The notes below the pieces were generated by a model that worked only from the letters and a program-made list of their open reading frames with translations, was not told the DNA's origin and searched no databases. Below, in pieces: positions 1-7,169 of a stretch of DNA of 64,000 nt. The stretch lies in assembly GCA_964493505.1 (NCBI GenBank), contig CAZBNP010000012.1, positions 1 to 64,000 of the forward strand. Direction: 5' to 3'. A program made the position numbers and the translations under genes. How positions within the stretch are numbered: position 1 is the stretch's first letter; each line of letters begins with the position of its first letter. The DNA is from Chryseosolibacter sp964493505 (GTDB lineage: Bacteria; Bacteroidota; Bacteroidia; Cytophagales; Cyclobacteriaceae).

Positions 1-1547
1 AGCGCATCGTCGAGCATCAGTATCTTTGGCTCTCTGACGATTGCCCGGGCAATCGATACCCGTTGTTTTTGTCCACCGGACAGCGTGATTCCCCGTTCGC
101 CGATCCGGGTGTCGAACCCCTGGGGAAATGCGCGGATATTCTCATAGACATCGGCATCCTTCGCAGCCTGGTGAATACCGTTTTCGCTGGGATCCTCCAG
201 CCCGAATCCGATATTGTTGTAGATGGTGTCACTGAACAGGAATACGTCCTGCGGTACATACCCTATCTGGCTTCGCAGCGCGTTGAGGTTGTAGTGCCGG
301 ATGGGAATATCGTCGATCAGGATCTCGCCGCCGGTCACGTCGTAAAGGCGGGAGATCAGGTTTGAGATGGTGCTCTTGCCGGCGCCGGTAGTGCCGATAA
401 TAGCAAGCGATTCGCCGGGATTAACCGTAAAGGAGATCTCGTTAAGAGCTTTGATGCCGGTGTCGGGATAGATAAAGGAAACGTTGCGGAATTCGATCTT
501 TCCTTCTATCTCGTGCATGAGCTCTTTTTCCGACAAAAGGTCGGATGTTGTGTGCAGAAATTCGTTGATGCGCTTTTGTGATGCTTCGGCCCGTTGCACG
601 AGACTACTGGTCCATCCGAGTGAAGCGACAGGCCACGTGAGCAGGTTTACGTAGATAATAAACTCGGCAATATTGCCGAATGTGAGCGCGCCATTGATCA
701 CCAGCGTGCTGCCGGCGTAGACAGTGAGGATGGTACTCAGACCGATCAGCCCCATGATCAACGGGAAGAAGAGTGATTGAACGACCGTCAGCTTCATCGA
801 CTGGTCTTTGTATTCTTCGCTTTCCTGCGCAAACTTCGCGACCGACTCGTGCTCGCGGTTAAAGGATTTGAGCACTCTGATGCCGCTGAAGGCCTCTTGT
901 ACAAAGGTGGAGAGCCTTGACTGGCTGCGCTGTATTTCTTCAGAGCGCTTTTCTATGGTATTGTTGACGAGGAAGATACTCAGCGACAGCAGGGGCAGTG
1001 GACTGAGGGCATATAGCGTTAAGGTCGGGCTGATGCGGATCATAAACGGGATGAGCATCATGAACAGGGTGATCAGGGTAATGCCGTACATGATGGCCGG
1101 CCCGAGATACATCCGCACGCGACTTACGTCTTCCGAAATGCGGTTCATCAGGTCGCCCGTATTGTTTCGTCGGTAAAAGCTCAGCGGCAGCGTCTGGTAG
1201 TGCTCGAAGATCTCGTTCTTCAGGTCGTACTCAACGTGGCGGGACATCACGATCAGGGTCTGGCGGACAAAATAGAGAAATACGCCTCGCAGCAGCGCCA
1301 TGAGAAGGATGAGGCCTGCGTACACAAGAATAGCAGAGGCGAATATCTGAAAATAGTTTCCCTGAAGGTCGAGATCGGTGAACGCGTCGTAGATTTGAAT
1401 GTTTCCGACGATGAGGTCAATTGCGTGCCTGACCAGCGGACCTGGCAGTATCTGGAAAGCATTCGAGATAATGACAAACACAGTTCCGAAAATCAGGTGC
1501 CACTTGTATTTGAGTAGGTATTTATTGAGATATCTGAGTTCTTTCAT
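1..1547 (-). CDS. ABC transporter, fused permease/ATPase (MsbA-like), 3' end missing
   Basis: Half-type ABC exporter of the MsbA/multidrug family, acting in the inner membrane as a dimer to move lipid or drug substrates outward. The N-terminal ~300 residues carry the hydrophobic helices of the exporter membrane domain. The ATPase domain follows with Walker A GTTGAGKST (residues 385-393), a Q-loop in GYVPQDVFLF, and signature LSGGQKQR from residue 489. Walker B (ILMLDDA) lies at the window edge, so about 75 residues (H-loop and C-terminus) lie outside. The ATG at 1547 is chosen because MKELRYLNKYLLKY is a typical cytoplasmic start for the family. It is divergent from nusB across a 348-base spacer. 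The substrate cannot be told from sequence; lipid A-core flipping is possible but exporters of this type are often paralogous. Confidence 0.93.
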   Translation of the reverse strand, partial: MKELRYLNKYLLKYKWHLIFGTVFVIISNAFQILPGPLVRHAIDLIVGNIQIYDAFTDLDLQGNYFQIFASAILVYAGLILLMALLRGVFLYFVRQTLIVMSRHVEYDLKNEIFEHYQTLPLSFYRRNNTGDLMNRISEDVSRVRMYLGPAIMYGITLITLFMMLIPFMIRISPTLTLYALSPLPLLSLSIFLVNNTIEKRSEEIQRSQSRLSTFVQEAFSGIRVLKSFNREHESVAKFAQESEEYKDQSMKLTVVQSLFFPLIMGLIGLSTILTVYAGSTLVINGALTFGNIAEFIIYVNLLTWPVASLGWTSSLVQRAEASQKRINEFLHTTSDLLSEKELMHEIEGKIEFRNVSFIYPDTGIKALNEISFTVNPGESLAIIGTTGAGKSTISNLISRLYDVTGGEILIDDIPIRHYNLNALRSQIGYVPQDVFLFSDTIYNNIGFGLEDPSENGIHQAAKDADVYENIRAFPQGFDTRIGERGITLSGGQKQRVSIARAIVREPKILMLDDA

Positions 1548-1895
1548 TTTATTGTTCCTGTCGCTGAGGGTCTCTCAAAATGAGGGCCGCTCCTCCGAAA
1601 TCCGAGCCATCGGCGCCGAACTTGCAAAGCAAACGATAAAAATCGGTCAAGTAGAGGTGGTTTCCACAAAATTTTGGCTCCTTTCCTGAAACGAAATATA
1701 TAGCTAAAAGTTTGTGCAAACGGTTGAATTGAATGAATCGCCGGGGTTTTATAACCACCTTTCAGCCAAAAATCCCGGGACAGAGCGTCAGTTCGATCTA
1801 TTGGAAGCCGGTAAATTGTTTACGCGCGTTTTTGATGAAAAACCTGTTGGTATGTTTATTTTTGTGACGTTGAAATCTCAATAACGTTCTTTCAC
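1548..1895. other. Divergent intergenic region between ABC exporter and nusB
   Basis: 348 bases without a credible gene. Short open frames exist on both strands but none has a family signature, and they overlap each other. The right part holds a good promoter for nusB, listed separately. The left part should hold the exporter promoter on the minus strand; I saw only imperfect matches there. No RNA gene or repeat was recognised. Confidence 0.6.
1831..1864 (+). promoter_or_regulatory. Candidate Bacteroidota-type promoter for nusB
   Basis: TTTG at 1831-1834 and TATTTTTG at 1857-1864, 22 bases apart, match the -33/-7 pattern (TTG or TTTG, then TAnnTTTG) used by the primary sigma factor of Bacteroidota. 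Transcription would start near 1871, leaving a leader of about 25 bases before the ATG at 1896. There is no obvious Shine-Dalgarno sequence, which is usual in this phylum. Confidence 0.55.
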
Positions 1896-3035
1896 ATGCT
1901 GAACAGAAGAAGTCTTCGGATTAAAGTGATGCAAAACCTTTTTGCGCTGCATCAGTGCAAGGAAGCTGCGTACGAACTGTGCCAGGAGAAGATATCGGAG
2001 GGCTTTGCTCCTGATCTCAACTCAATGGAGGTGCAGGACAAGGCGATGCTTCAGGTAAAAAGGAAGGAAGCGCTGAAGCTGTTTGTGCAGGCGTTTGCAG
2101 GGGGCCAGTCGGATGTTGAGTATGACGACGGGAAAGTCAGGCAATCTGTTCAGACGGCACTCGCATTTCATAAGACGCAGGTCGCGAAAGACACCGATTT
2201 TTTTCGCCGGAACCTTGTCGTCGAAGTCGAAAAGATCTACGACCATTATATTTCCGCGCTGAGTCTTGTCACCGCTTTTGCTGAACTGGCGGAGGCCGAC
2301 AAGAAAGTGTACCATACGAACTTTGTTAATAACACCTGGATCCGCGCGTTGAAAGACAGTGAGTTGCTGAGGAAAGATGCCCTGCGACTCGGGCGCCATT
2401 GGAACAACCACGCCACCGAAGTTCGTCACTGGTTCAGAGATGTTGTCCGCCAGGACAGCGAGTACCTGAACTATCTTGACAGGAAGAGCCCTTCGCTCGA
2501 AGACCAAAAGAAATTTGTTAACCACTTGTTCAGGAAAGTGATCTTTGGACCGACTGTGATAAACGACTTCTACGAAGAGGAGGTTTTGCGGTGGGCCGAA
2601 GACAGGGATATTGTAAAAGCGCTGGTCGAGAAGACAGTGAAGTCGTTCGAGCCGGAAGCCCAGAAGGAGATCTCTCTTCATACGCTATCGCTGAACTGGG
2701 AAGACGACAGGAATTTTATTGAGGTTCTCTATGATGGGTCCGCGGCTCTTAAGCCGCATCATCGGGAGCTGATTGCAAAGAACACCCGGAACTGGGAGGT
2801 AGACCGCCTGGCGCTGACAGATCGGATTATCCTGGAAATGGCGATCGCAGAACTGCTCAGCTTCCCCAACATCCCCGTCAAAGTCACGATCAATGAGTAC
2901 ATCGAACTGGCGAAGACCTACAGCACGCCGAAAAGCCGGAATTTCATCAACGGGATCCTGGATGTTATTGCGAAGGAGCTTATGGAAGCAGGCGAAATAA
3001 AGAAGAGTGGCCGGGGGTTGATTGACAATAAATAG
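1896..3035 (+). CDS. nusB: Transcription antitermination factor NusB
   Basis: NusB binds boxA RNA with NusE (ribosomal protein S10) and supports antitermination of rRNA operons. The protein is 379 residues, more than twice the E. coli length. The extra N-terminal ~230 residues are the extension typical of Bacteroidota NusB. The start MLNRRSLRIKVMQNLFAL is the RNA-binding Arg-rich helix seen at the N-terminus of all NusB proteins. The C-terminal all-helical part (about residues 285-370) contains NWEVDRLALTDRIILEMAIA and the conserved IPVKVTINEYIELAK segment followed by FINGILD. The ATG at 1896 lies about 25 bases after a predicted transcription start. The downstream YtxH gene has its own promoters, so nusB may be monocistronic or partly co-transcribed. 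Confidence 0.95.
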   Translation: MLNRRSLRIKVMQNLFALHQCKEAAYELCQEKISEGFAPDLNSMEVQDKAMLQVKRKEALKLFVQAFAGGQSDVEYDDGKVRQSVQTALAFHKTQVAKDTDFFRRNLVVEVEKIYDHYISALSLVTAFAELAEADKKVYHTNFVNNTWIRALKDSELLRKDALRLGRHWNNHATEVRHWFRDVVRQDSEYLNYLDRKSPSLEDQKKFVNHLFRKVIFGPTVINDFYEEEVLRWAEDRDIVKALVEKTVKSFEPEAQKEISLHTLSLNWEDDRNFIEVLYDGSAALKPHHRELIAKNTRNWEVDRLALTDRIILEMAIAELLSFPNIPVKVTINEYIELAKTYSTPKSRNFINGILDVIAKELMEAGEIKKSGRGLIDNK

Positions 3036-3055
3036 GCGGTAAGGCTTATATTTGC
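3023..3055 (+). promoter_or_regulatory. Candidate upstream promoter for the YtxH gene
   Basis: TTG at 3023-3025 and TATATTTG at 3048-3055, spaced by 22 bases, fit TTG-N17-23-TAnnTTTG. It overlaps the last codons of nusB. Predicted start of transcription is near 3062, about 49 bases before the ATG. Confidence 0.45.
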
Positions 3056-3071
3056 TAAAAGTTGTCAAAAG

Positions 3072-3103
3072 TTTGAAATTAAGTCTGAACGGTAATAATT
3101 TTG
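3072..3103 (+). promoter_or_regulatory. Second, full-consensus promoter abutting the YtxH start codon
   Basis: TTTG at 3072-3075 and TAATTTTG at 3096-3103, spaced by exactly 20 bases, match the Bacteroidota consensus at every defined position. The predicted start site (about 3110) is directly at the ATG at 3111, so transcripts from it would be leaderless or nearly so. Confidence 0.45.
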
Positions 3104-3110
3104 AAAGCCT

Positions 3111-3419
3111 ATGAGCAAAAAGGGAGGAAACACGCTGTTGACATTCCTGGTGGGAGCGGCTACTGGCGCCATTCTGGGGATTTTGTATGCCCCTGACAAA
3201 GGGTCGAATACACGGGAAAAACTCTCTTATCAGCTGGATAGATACCGTGCTATGCTTGAGGAAGTGATCGACGATTTTGTCTCGGGAAAGGAGACTCCGC
3301 TGACATCCGAAGCGAAATCACAGGGACAGAAAGTCGTGGACGAGGCAAAGACGAAGGCTGAGAAACTCCTGGAAGATGTTGACGAACTTTTATTGCAGAT
3401 TCGTGGTAAGAAGAATTAA
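3111..3419 (+). CDS. YtxH domain-containing membrane protein
   Basis: Small 102-residue protein of the YtxH family (general stress-type proteins of unknown biochemical role). A glycine/alanine-rich membrane segment lies at residues 8-26 (TLLTFLVGAATGAILGILYAP), immediately followed by APDKGSNTREKLS, the family's signature junction. The remainder (residues 40-102) is charged and predicted helical, rich in Lys and Glu, and probably faces the cytoplasm. The DUF1573 lipoprotein gene follows after 13 bases, so the two probably form one transcript ending at the hairpin at 4007-4036. Function is unknown; a role in envelope stress is inferred only from the family. Confidence 0.85.
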   Translation: MSKKGGNTLLTFLVGAATGAILGILYAPDKGSNTREKLSYQLDRYRAMLEEVIDDFVSGKETPLTSEAKSQGQKVVDEAKTKAEKLLEDVDELLLQIRGKKN

Positions 3420-3432
3420 CAAAGCAAGTATT

Positions 3433-3984
3433 ATGAAAAAGATGTGGATAAGGATTTTTTTGATCTGTGCTCTTGCAGCAGGATTTAGCGCTTGTACGGA
3501 CAGAAACGCCGAAAAGAAGATTGCTGAGCTCGAGAGCAGACTCGCTGAGCTTGAGGGAAAGAAACCGCTTACCTCTTCCAATCTCACTCCGGCTCCGACT
3601 ACTCAACCTGTTGCTGACGCAAAGCCGGAAGGCCCCCTTCCTGCATTTCAATTCGAAAATGTCGACCACGACTTCGGAACTATCACCGAAGGGCAGGTGG
3701 TGGAATACAGCTACAAGTTTACCAATACCGGCGATGCTCCGCTGATCATTCAAAGTGCTCAGGGATCATGCGGCTGTACGGCGTCAGACTGGACAAAAAC
3801 CCCTATTCCCGTTGGAGGATCTGGTTTCGTCACGGCGAAATTTGACAGCAACGGCAGGCCCAATATTCAAAACAAGACGGTTACTGTAACGGCAAATACT
3901 TACCCGAAACAGACTGTTTTGCGCTTTAAGGCAATGGTTACCGCAAAAGCGGGTTCGGGTGCGAGCGGGCCCGTGAGAAACTAA
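3433..3984 (+). CDS. DUF1573 domain lipoprotein
   Basis: 183-residue predicted lipoprotein. The signal MKKMWIRIFLICALAAGFSAC has the acylated cysteine at residue 21. A short coiled-coil (EKKIAELESRLAELEGK) and a Thr/Pro linker follow. Residues ~75-175 form a DUF1573 immunoglobulin-like domain with the hallmarks DFGTITEG, YKFTNTGDAPL and GSCGCT, ending in a beta-strand pair. DUF1573 proteins are common in Bacteroidota and have no assigned reaction; the fold suggests periplasmic or surface protein binding. The start at 3433 is preferred over an upstream in-frame codon because it gives a proper signal peptide. It follows the YtxH gene closely and is followed by a strong terminator. Confidence 0.9.
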   Translation: MKKMWIRIFLICALAAGFSACTDRNAEKKIAELESRLAELEGKKPLTSSNLTPAPTTQPVADAKPEGPLPAFQFENVDHDFGTITEGQVVEYSYKFTNTGDAPLIIQSAQGSCGCTASDWTKTPIPVGGSGFVTAKFDSNGRPNIQNKTVTVTANTYPKQTVLRFKAMVTAKAGSGASGPVRN

Positions 3985-4006
3985 GGCAGGTCATTACCTC
4001 TTGAGC

Positions 4007-4036
4007 AAAAATCCCGGACCTGAATCCGGGATTTTT
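4007..4036 (+). terminator. Intrinsic terminator after the DUF1573 gene
   Basis: A 12-bp perfect stem, AAAAATCCCGGA (4007-4018) and TCCGGGATTTTT (4025-4036), closes a 6-base loop (CCTGAA). The A-tract and T-tract on either side make it usable from both strands. It separates the YtxH/DUF1573 unit from yajC. Confidence 0.85.
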
Positions 4037-4117
4037 GTTTTGCTCAAACGGACAGGAAATCCCGGTTCCCGTTTCGGGTATGTATAAAATCGGTGGCTAT
4101 TAATTCCCTAAATCGTT

Positions 4118-4125
4118 TAACTTTG
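4118..4125 (+). promoter_or_regulatory. Candidate -7 element upstream of yajC
   Basis: TAACTTTG at 4118-4125 matches the TAnnTTTG -7 consensus, 24 bases before the yajC ATG. No clear TTG/TTTG element is present at the expected upstream distance, so this is a partial match. Confidence 0.35.
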
Positions 4126-4149
4126 GCAGCTAATTAATTTATTGTCGAT

Positions 4150-4461
4150 ATGCTAAGCATTTTATTACAGGCATCGGGTGGCGGGAGTGCCGTACCTCAG
4201 CTGATTTTCTTTGGTGCAATCATCCTGATCTTCTACTTCTTTATGATTCGCCCGCAACAAAAGAAAGCCAAAGATCAAAAGAAGTTTACTGAAGAGATTA
4301 AGAAGGGCGACTACGTCGTGACCATTGGCGGTGCCCATGGTACAGTGGGTGAACTCGAAGGAGATACATTCGTCCTCGAAGTTGAAAGAGGCGGTCGAAT
4401 CCGTTTTAACAAGTCTGCTATTTCCCTGGACGCAACGCGCGCCTGGAATAACAAGAAATAG
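4150..4461 (+). CDS. yajC: Preprotein translocase subunit YajC
   Basis: 103-residue inner-membrane protein that joins SecDF to the SecYEG translocon. One membrane helix spans about residues 14-32 (QLIFFGAIILIFYFFMIRPQ). The strictly typical motif MIRPQQKKAKDQKKF follows, and then the small cytoplasmic beta-domain with GDYVVTIGGAHGTVGELEGD. Length matches the family. The gene begins a likely operon with ybbR-like and coaE genes, an order seen widely in Bacteroidota. A -7 element lies just upstream. Confidence 0.95.
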   Translation: MLSILLQASGGGSAVPQLIFFGAIILIFYFFMIRPQQKKAKDQKKFTEEIKKGDYVVTIGGAHGTVGELEGDTFVLEVERGGRIRFNKSAISLDATRAWNNKK

Positions 4462-4511
4462 CCCCCGCCTTAGGGAGGCTGTTGTTCATACCCGTGATGA
4501 GAGTAGTTGAT

Positions 4512-5441
4512 ATGATATTCAATATTCTCCGGTTTAACCGGAGAAACTGGAAGGCCGTGGTTCTGTGTGTCGTCACAGCGACGGTCTTCTGGTGTTTTAA
4601 TGCTCTCAATAAAACCTACACCACCAATATCAGTTTTCCGCTCTCAATCGCTTACGACGACGAAAACTTCGTTCCCGTAGGTGCTATGCCACAAAGCGTC
4701 CGGTTAAACGTAACCGGAAATGGCTGGGAACTCTTCAAGCGCAATGCCGGAGTGAGAACGGAACCACTTGAGATCCCGCTGGAACACCCGGCCGAAGTAA
4801 AAAAAATCGTTGGAAGCGGCTTGAAGTTCTCATTCACAAACCAGCTTCACGGGCTTGAAATCAATCATGTACTGAGCGATACTATATACCTCGATCTTGA
4901 ACCCAGGGCGGGGAGGTGGATCAAACTGGGAGTTGACTCAATCGTGGCAAACCTGAAGCAGAATTACGGATTGACCAGTGATATTGTGATAACACCCGAC
5001 TCAACTTATATCGAAGGGCCGAAGCGTATTGTCGACAAGGTCGCAGCACCGCTGATGCTGAAGATTCCGCACCGGAATATCGATGGCGACTATGCCGAAG
5101 ACATCGCCGTTGCAATCCCGCAACAGGGGCGCATCACCTTACAGCCGCCTTCGGTTGCCGTGAGATTCAACGTCGAACAGCTGATCGCAGTAACAGATTC
5201 CATTCGCCTTGTCATCGAGAATATTCCTTCAACGGTGTTGGATGTGATGACTGTTGGCAAAGTGCCAGCGGTCCTGTCTGTTCCGGCGAGTTTCCGGGAA
5301 AGCTCTGGTTTCGATTCGCTGCGCGCAGTTATCGATCTGAGTGATTTCAAGGGAGGTGATCAAAAAATTCTGCCTGAAGTAAGAGGTCTTCCCCCTTACA
5401 GCGCTGTGGTAAAGATCGATTCCGTAACCGTGAGCTTGTAG
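4512..5441 (+). CDS. YbbR-like (CdaR family) membrane-anchored protein
   Basis: About 309 residues. A single N-terminal membrane anchor (AVVLCVVTATVFWCFNALN, near residues 15-33) is followed by repeated extracytoplasmic beta-rich YbbR domains (e.g. VRLNVTGNGWELFKRN, ITPDSTYIEGPKRIVDKV). In Firmicutes the homologue CdaR controls the diadenylate cyclase CdaA; whether that holds here is unknown. In-frame starts also exist at 4482 (TTG) and 4497 (ATG). I chose the ATG at 4512 because GAGAG lies 8 bases upstream and the anchor then starts where it usually does. The coaE GTG follows the stop by 2 bases, so the genes are translationally coupled. Confidence 0.8.
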   Translation: MIFNILRFNRRNWKAVVLCVVTATVFWCFNALNKTYTTNISFPLSIAYDDENFVPVGAMPQSVRLNVTGNGWELFKRNAGVRTEPLEIPLEHPAEVKKIVGSGLKFSFTNQLHGLEINHVLSDTIYLDLEPRAGRWIKLGVDSIVANLKQNYGLTSDIVITPDSTYIEGPKRIVDKVAAPLMLKIPHRNIDGDYAEDIAVAIPQQGRITLQPPSVAVRFNVEQLIAVTDSIRLVIENIPSTVLDVMTVGKVPAVLSVPASFRESSGFDSLRAVIDLSDFKGGDQKILPEVRGLPPYSAVVKIDSVTVSL

Positions 5442-5443
5442 CG

Positions 5444-6049
5444 GTGGGCACCAGGCTGGAAATAGGGATCACGGGTGGTATTGGCTCCGGAAAGTCTTTG
5501 ATCTGTAAGATATTCGCTCAGCTCGGTGTTCCCGTTTACGATGCCGACCACCACGCGAAAGGGTTAATGACCACCGATGGAATACTGGTATCTCAAATCA
5601 GAAAAGAATTCGGTGATTTGTCCTACCATCCCGATGGAAGCCTAAACCGCGAATGGCTTGCAAGCCATGTGTTTTCGGATGAAACCGAATTGAACAAGCT
5701 CAATGCACTTGTTCATCCACGCGTAGCTGTCGACTATAAGAATTGGGTTGAGAAACAGAAGGCGCCGTACGTATTGAAGGAAGCGGCCTTGTTGTTTGAA
5801 TCGGGTTCGTATCGCCTCCTTGACAAAATTGTTGTTGTTTCGGCACCCGAATCTGTCCGACAGAACCGGGTGTTGAAGCGGGATGTCAACCGGACCGCGA
5901 AGCAGTTCAGGGAGATTGTTGAAAAACAGTTGCCGGAACCTGAGAAACTAAAAAGAGCTGACTACATTATCGTCAATGACGATACGACACCCGTGGTGCC
6001 TCAGGTGATTAAGCTCCACGAAGAATTCACATCAGGTATCGCGTCCTGA
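5444..6049 (+). CDS. coaE: Dephospho-CoA kinase
   Basis: Catalyses the last step of coenzyme A synthesis, ATP-dependent 3'-phosphorylation of dephospho-CoA, in the cytoplasm. The 201-residue protein has a P-loop GGIGSGKS at residues 11-18, the substrate-lid segment PVYDADHHAK, the conserved LNALVHPRV, and the phosphate-binding R-rich region (RQNRVLKRDVNR). It uses a GTG start two bases after the ybbR-like stop. Length and motif order are normal for the family. Confidence 0.95.
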   Translation: MGTRLEIGITGGIGSGKSLICKIFAQLGVPVYDADHHAKGLMTTDGILVSQIRKEFGDLSYHPDGSLNREWLASHVFSDETELNKLNALVHPRVAVDYKNWVEKQKAPYVLKEAALLFESGSYRLLDKIVVVSAPESVRQNRVLKRDVNRTAKQFREIVEKQLPEPEKLKRADYIIVNDDTTPVVPQVIKLHEEFTSGIAS

Positions 6050-6097
6050 ACCGGATATGAAAAGAGTATGTTGCAAATTCAAGCACAAAATTAATAT

Positions 6098-7147
6098 ATG
6101 CGTTTAATCACACAGGGTTTCAGTTTTCTTTTCATAACCGTTTCACTTTTGTCATGCGCCTCGAAAGATCAGCAACCACGGAGCGGCCGCCGGACATCCG
6201 GACCCATTGTGGTGGATGCGTTTGTGATCAGGCCTTCTTCGATCAGTGAAACTGTTCAGGCTCCGGGTACGCTCAAGCCGTTCGAGGAAACGGAGATGCG
6301 AGCCGAGGTTGGTGGACGGGTCGTGCAGATGAATATCAATGAGGGAGCTGCCGTAGCGAAAGGAACACTGCTCTTAAAACTATTTGATGAAGACCTGAAA
6401 GCTCAGCTGCGCAAACTGCGAGTGCAACTTCTGATCAGAGAGAAGACTGCCGAAAGAAATGAAGAGCTATTGAAGATCAACGGTATCAGTCAGCAGGAGT
6501 ATGACCTCAGTACATTAGAGGTGGAGAACCTGCGGGCCGATATTGAATCTACGGAGATCGCTATCTCCAAGACGGAGATCCGTGCGCCCTACAGCGGTGT
6601 GGTTGGCCTTCGCAATATCAGCCTGGGGGCCTATATCTCCCCATCTGATATTATCACCACCATCAGACAAGTTGATAAACTCAAGCTCGAGTTCGCCATC
6701 CCCGAGAAATATGCCAAGAATGTAGGTCGTGGCTATCCGGTGAGGTTTCGCGTCGATGGGGGACACCAGGATCACGTGGCCACCGTTATAGCCACAGAAA
6801 ACAGCGTCGATCAGAATACGCGTACATTGATGATACGGGCCGAAGTCACTGGGAAAAACCCTGAGCTGGTACCGGGCCTCTTCGCGAAAGTAAATTTGCA
6901 GCTGGGCAAAAATGATGAAGCGCTTTTGGTTCCGTCACAGGCCGTCATACCGACTATCCTGAACAAGCAGGTGCTGTTGCTGAACGGTGACAGCACCCGG
7001 ATAGCGGTTGTTGAAACGGGAATGAGAGATTCTGTCTACGTTGAAATTACCCGCGGAGTTAATGCGGGCGATACGGTCATCATCACGGGCCTGATGGCGA
7101 TCAGACCGGAAAGCGTTGTCAAAATATCGAGTATCACCTCTCTCTAG
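6098..7147 (+). CDS. RND efflux periplasmic adaptor (membrane fusion) lipoprotein
   Basis: 349-residue HlyD/AcrA-type adaptor linking an inner-membrane RND pump to an outer-membrane channel. The signal ends in LLSC with the lipidated cysteine at residue 20. The barrel-sandwich (lipoyl-like) half-motifs are ETEMRAEVGGRVVQMNINEG and EIRAPYSGVVGLRNISLGAY, flanking a helical hairpin (about residues 105-155). The beta-barrel follows (LEFAIPEKYAKNV). The short hairpin is typical of Bacteroidota adaptors. First gene of a three-gene efflux operon with the RND pump and TolC-like channel. Substrate unknown (drug, metal or metabolite export). Confidence 0.93.
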   Translation: MRLITQGFSFLFITVSLLSCASKDQQPRSGRRTSGPIVVDAFVIRPSSISETVQAPGTLKPFEETEMRAEVGGRVVQMNINEGAAVAKGTLLLKLFDEDLKAQLRKLRVQLLIREKTAERNEELLKINGISQQEYDLSTLEVENLRADIESTEIAISKTEIRAPYSGVVGLRNISLGAYISPSDIITTIRQVDKLKLEFAIPEKYAKNVGRGYPVRFRVDGGHQDHVATVIATENSVDQNTRTLMIRAEVTGKNPELVPGLFAKVNLQLGKNDEALLVPSQAVIPTILNKQVLLLNGDSTRIAVVETGMRDSVYVEITRGVNAGDTVIITGLMAIRPESVVKISSITSL

Positions 7148-7169
7148 ATCTTCAAAACAAAACGATCTT

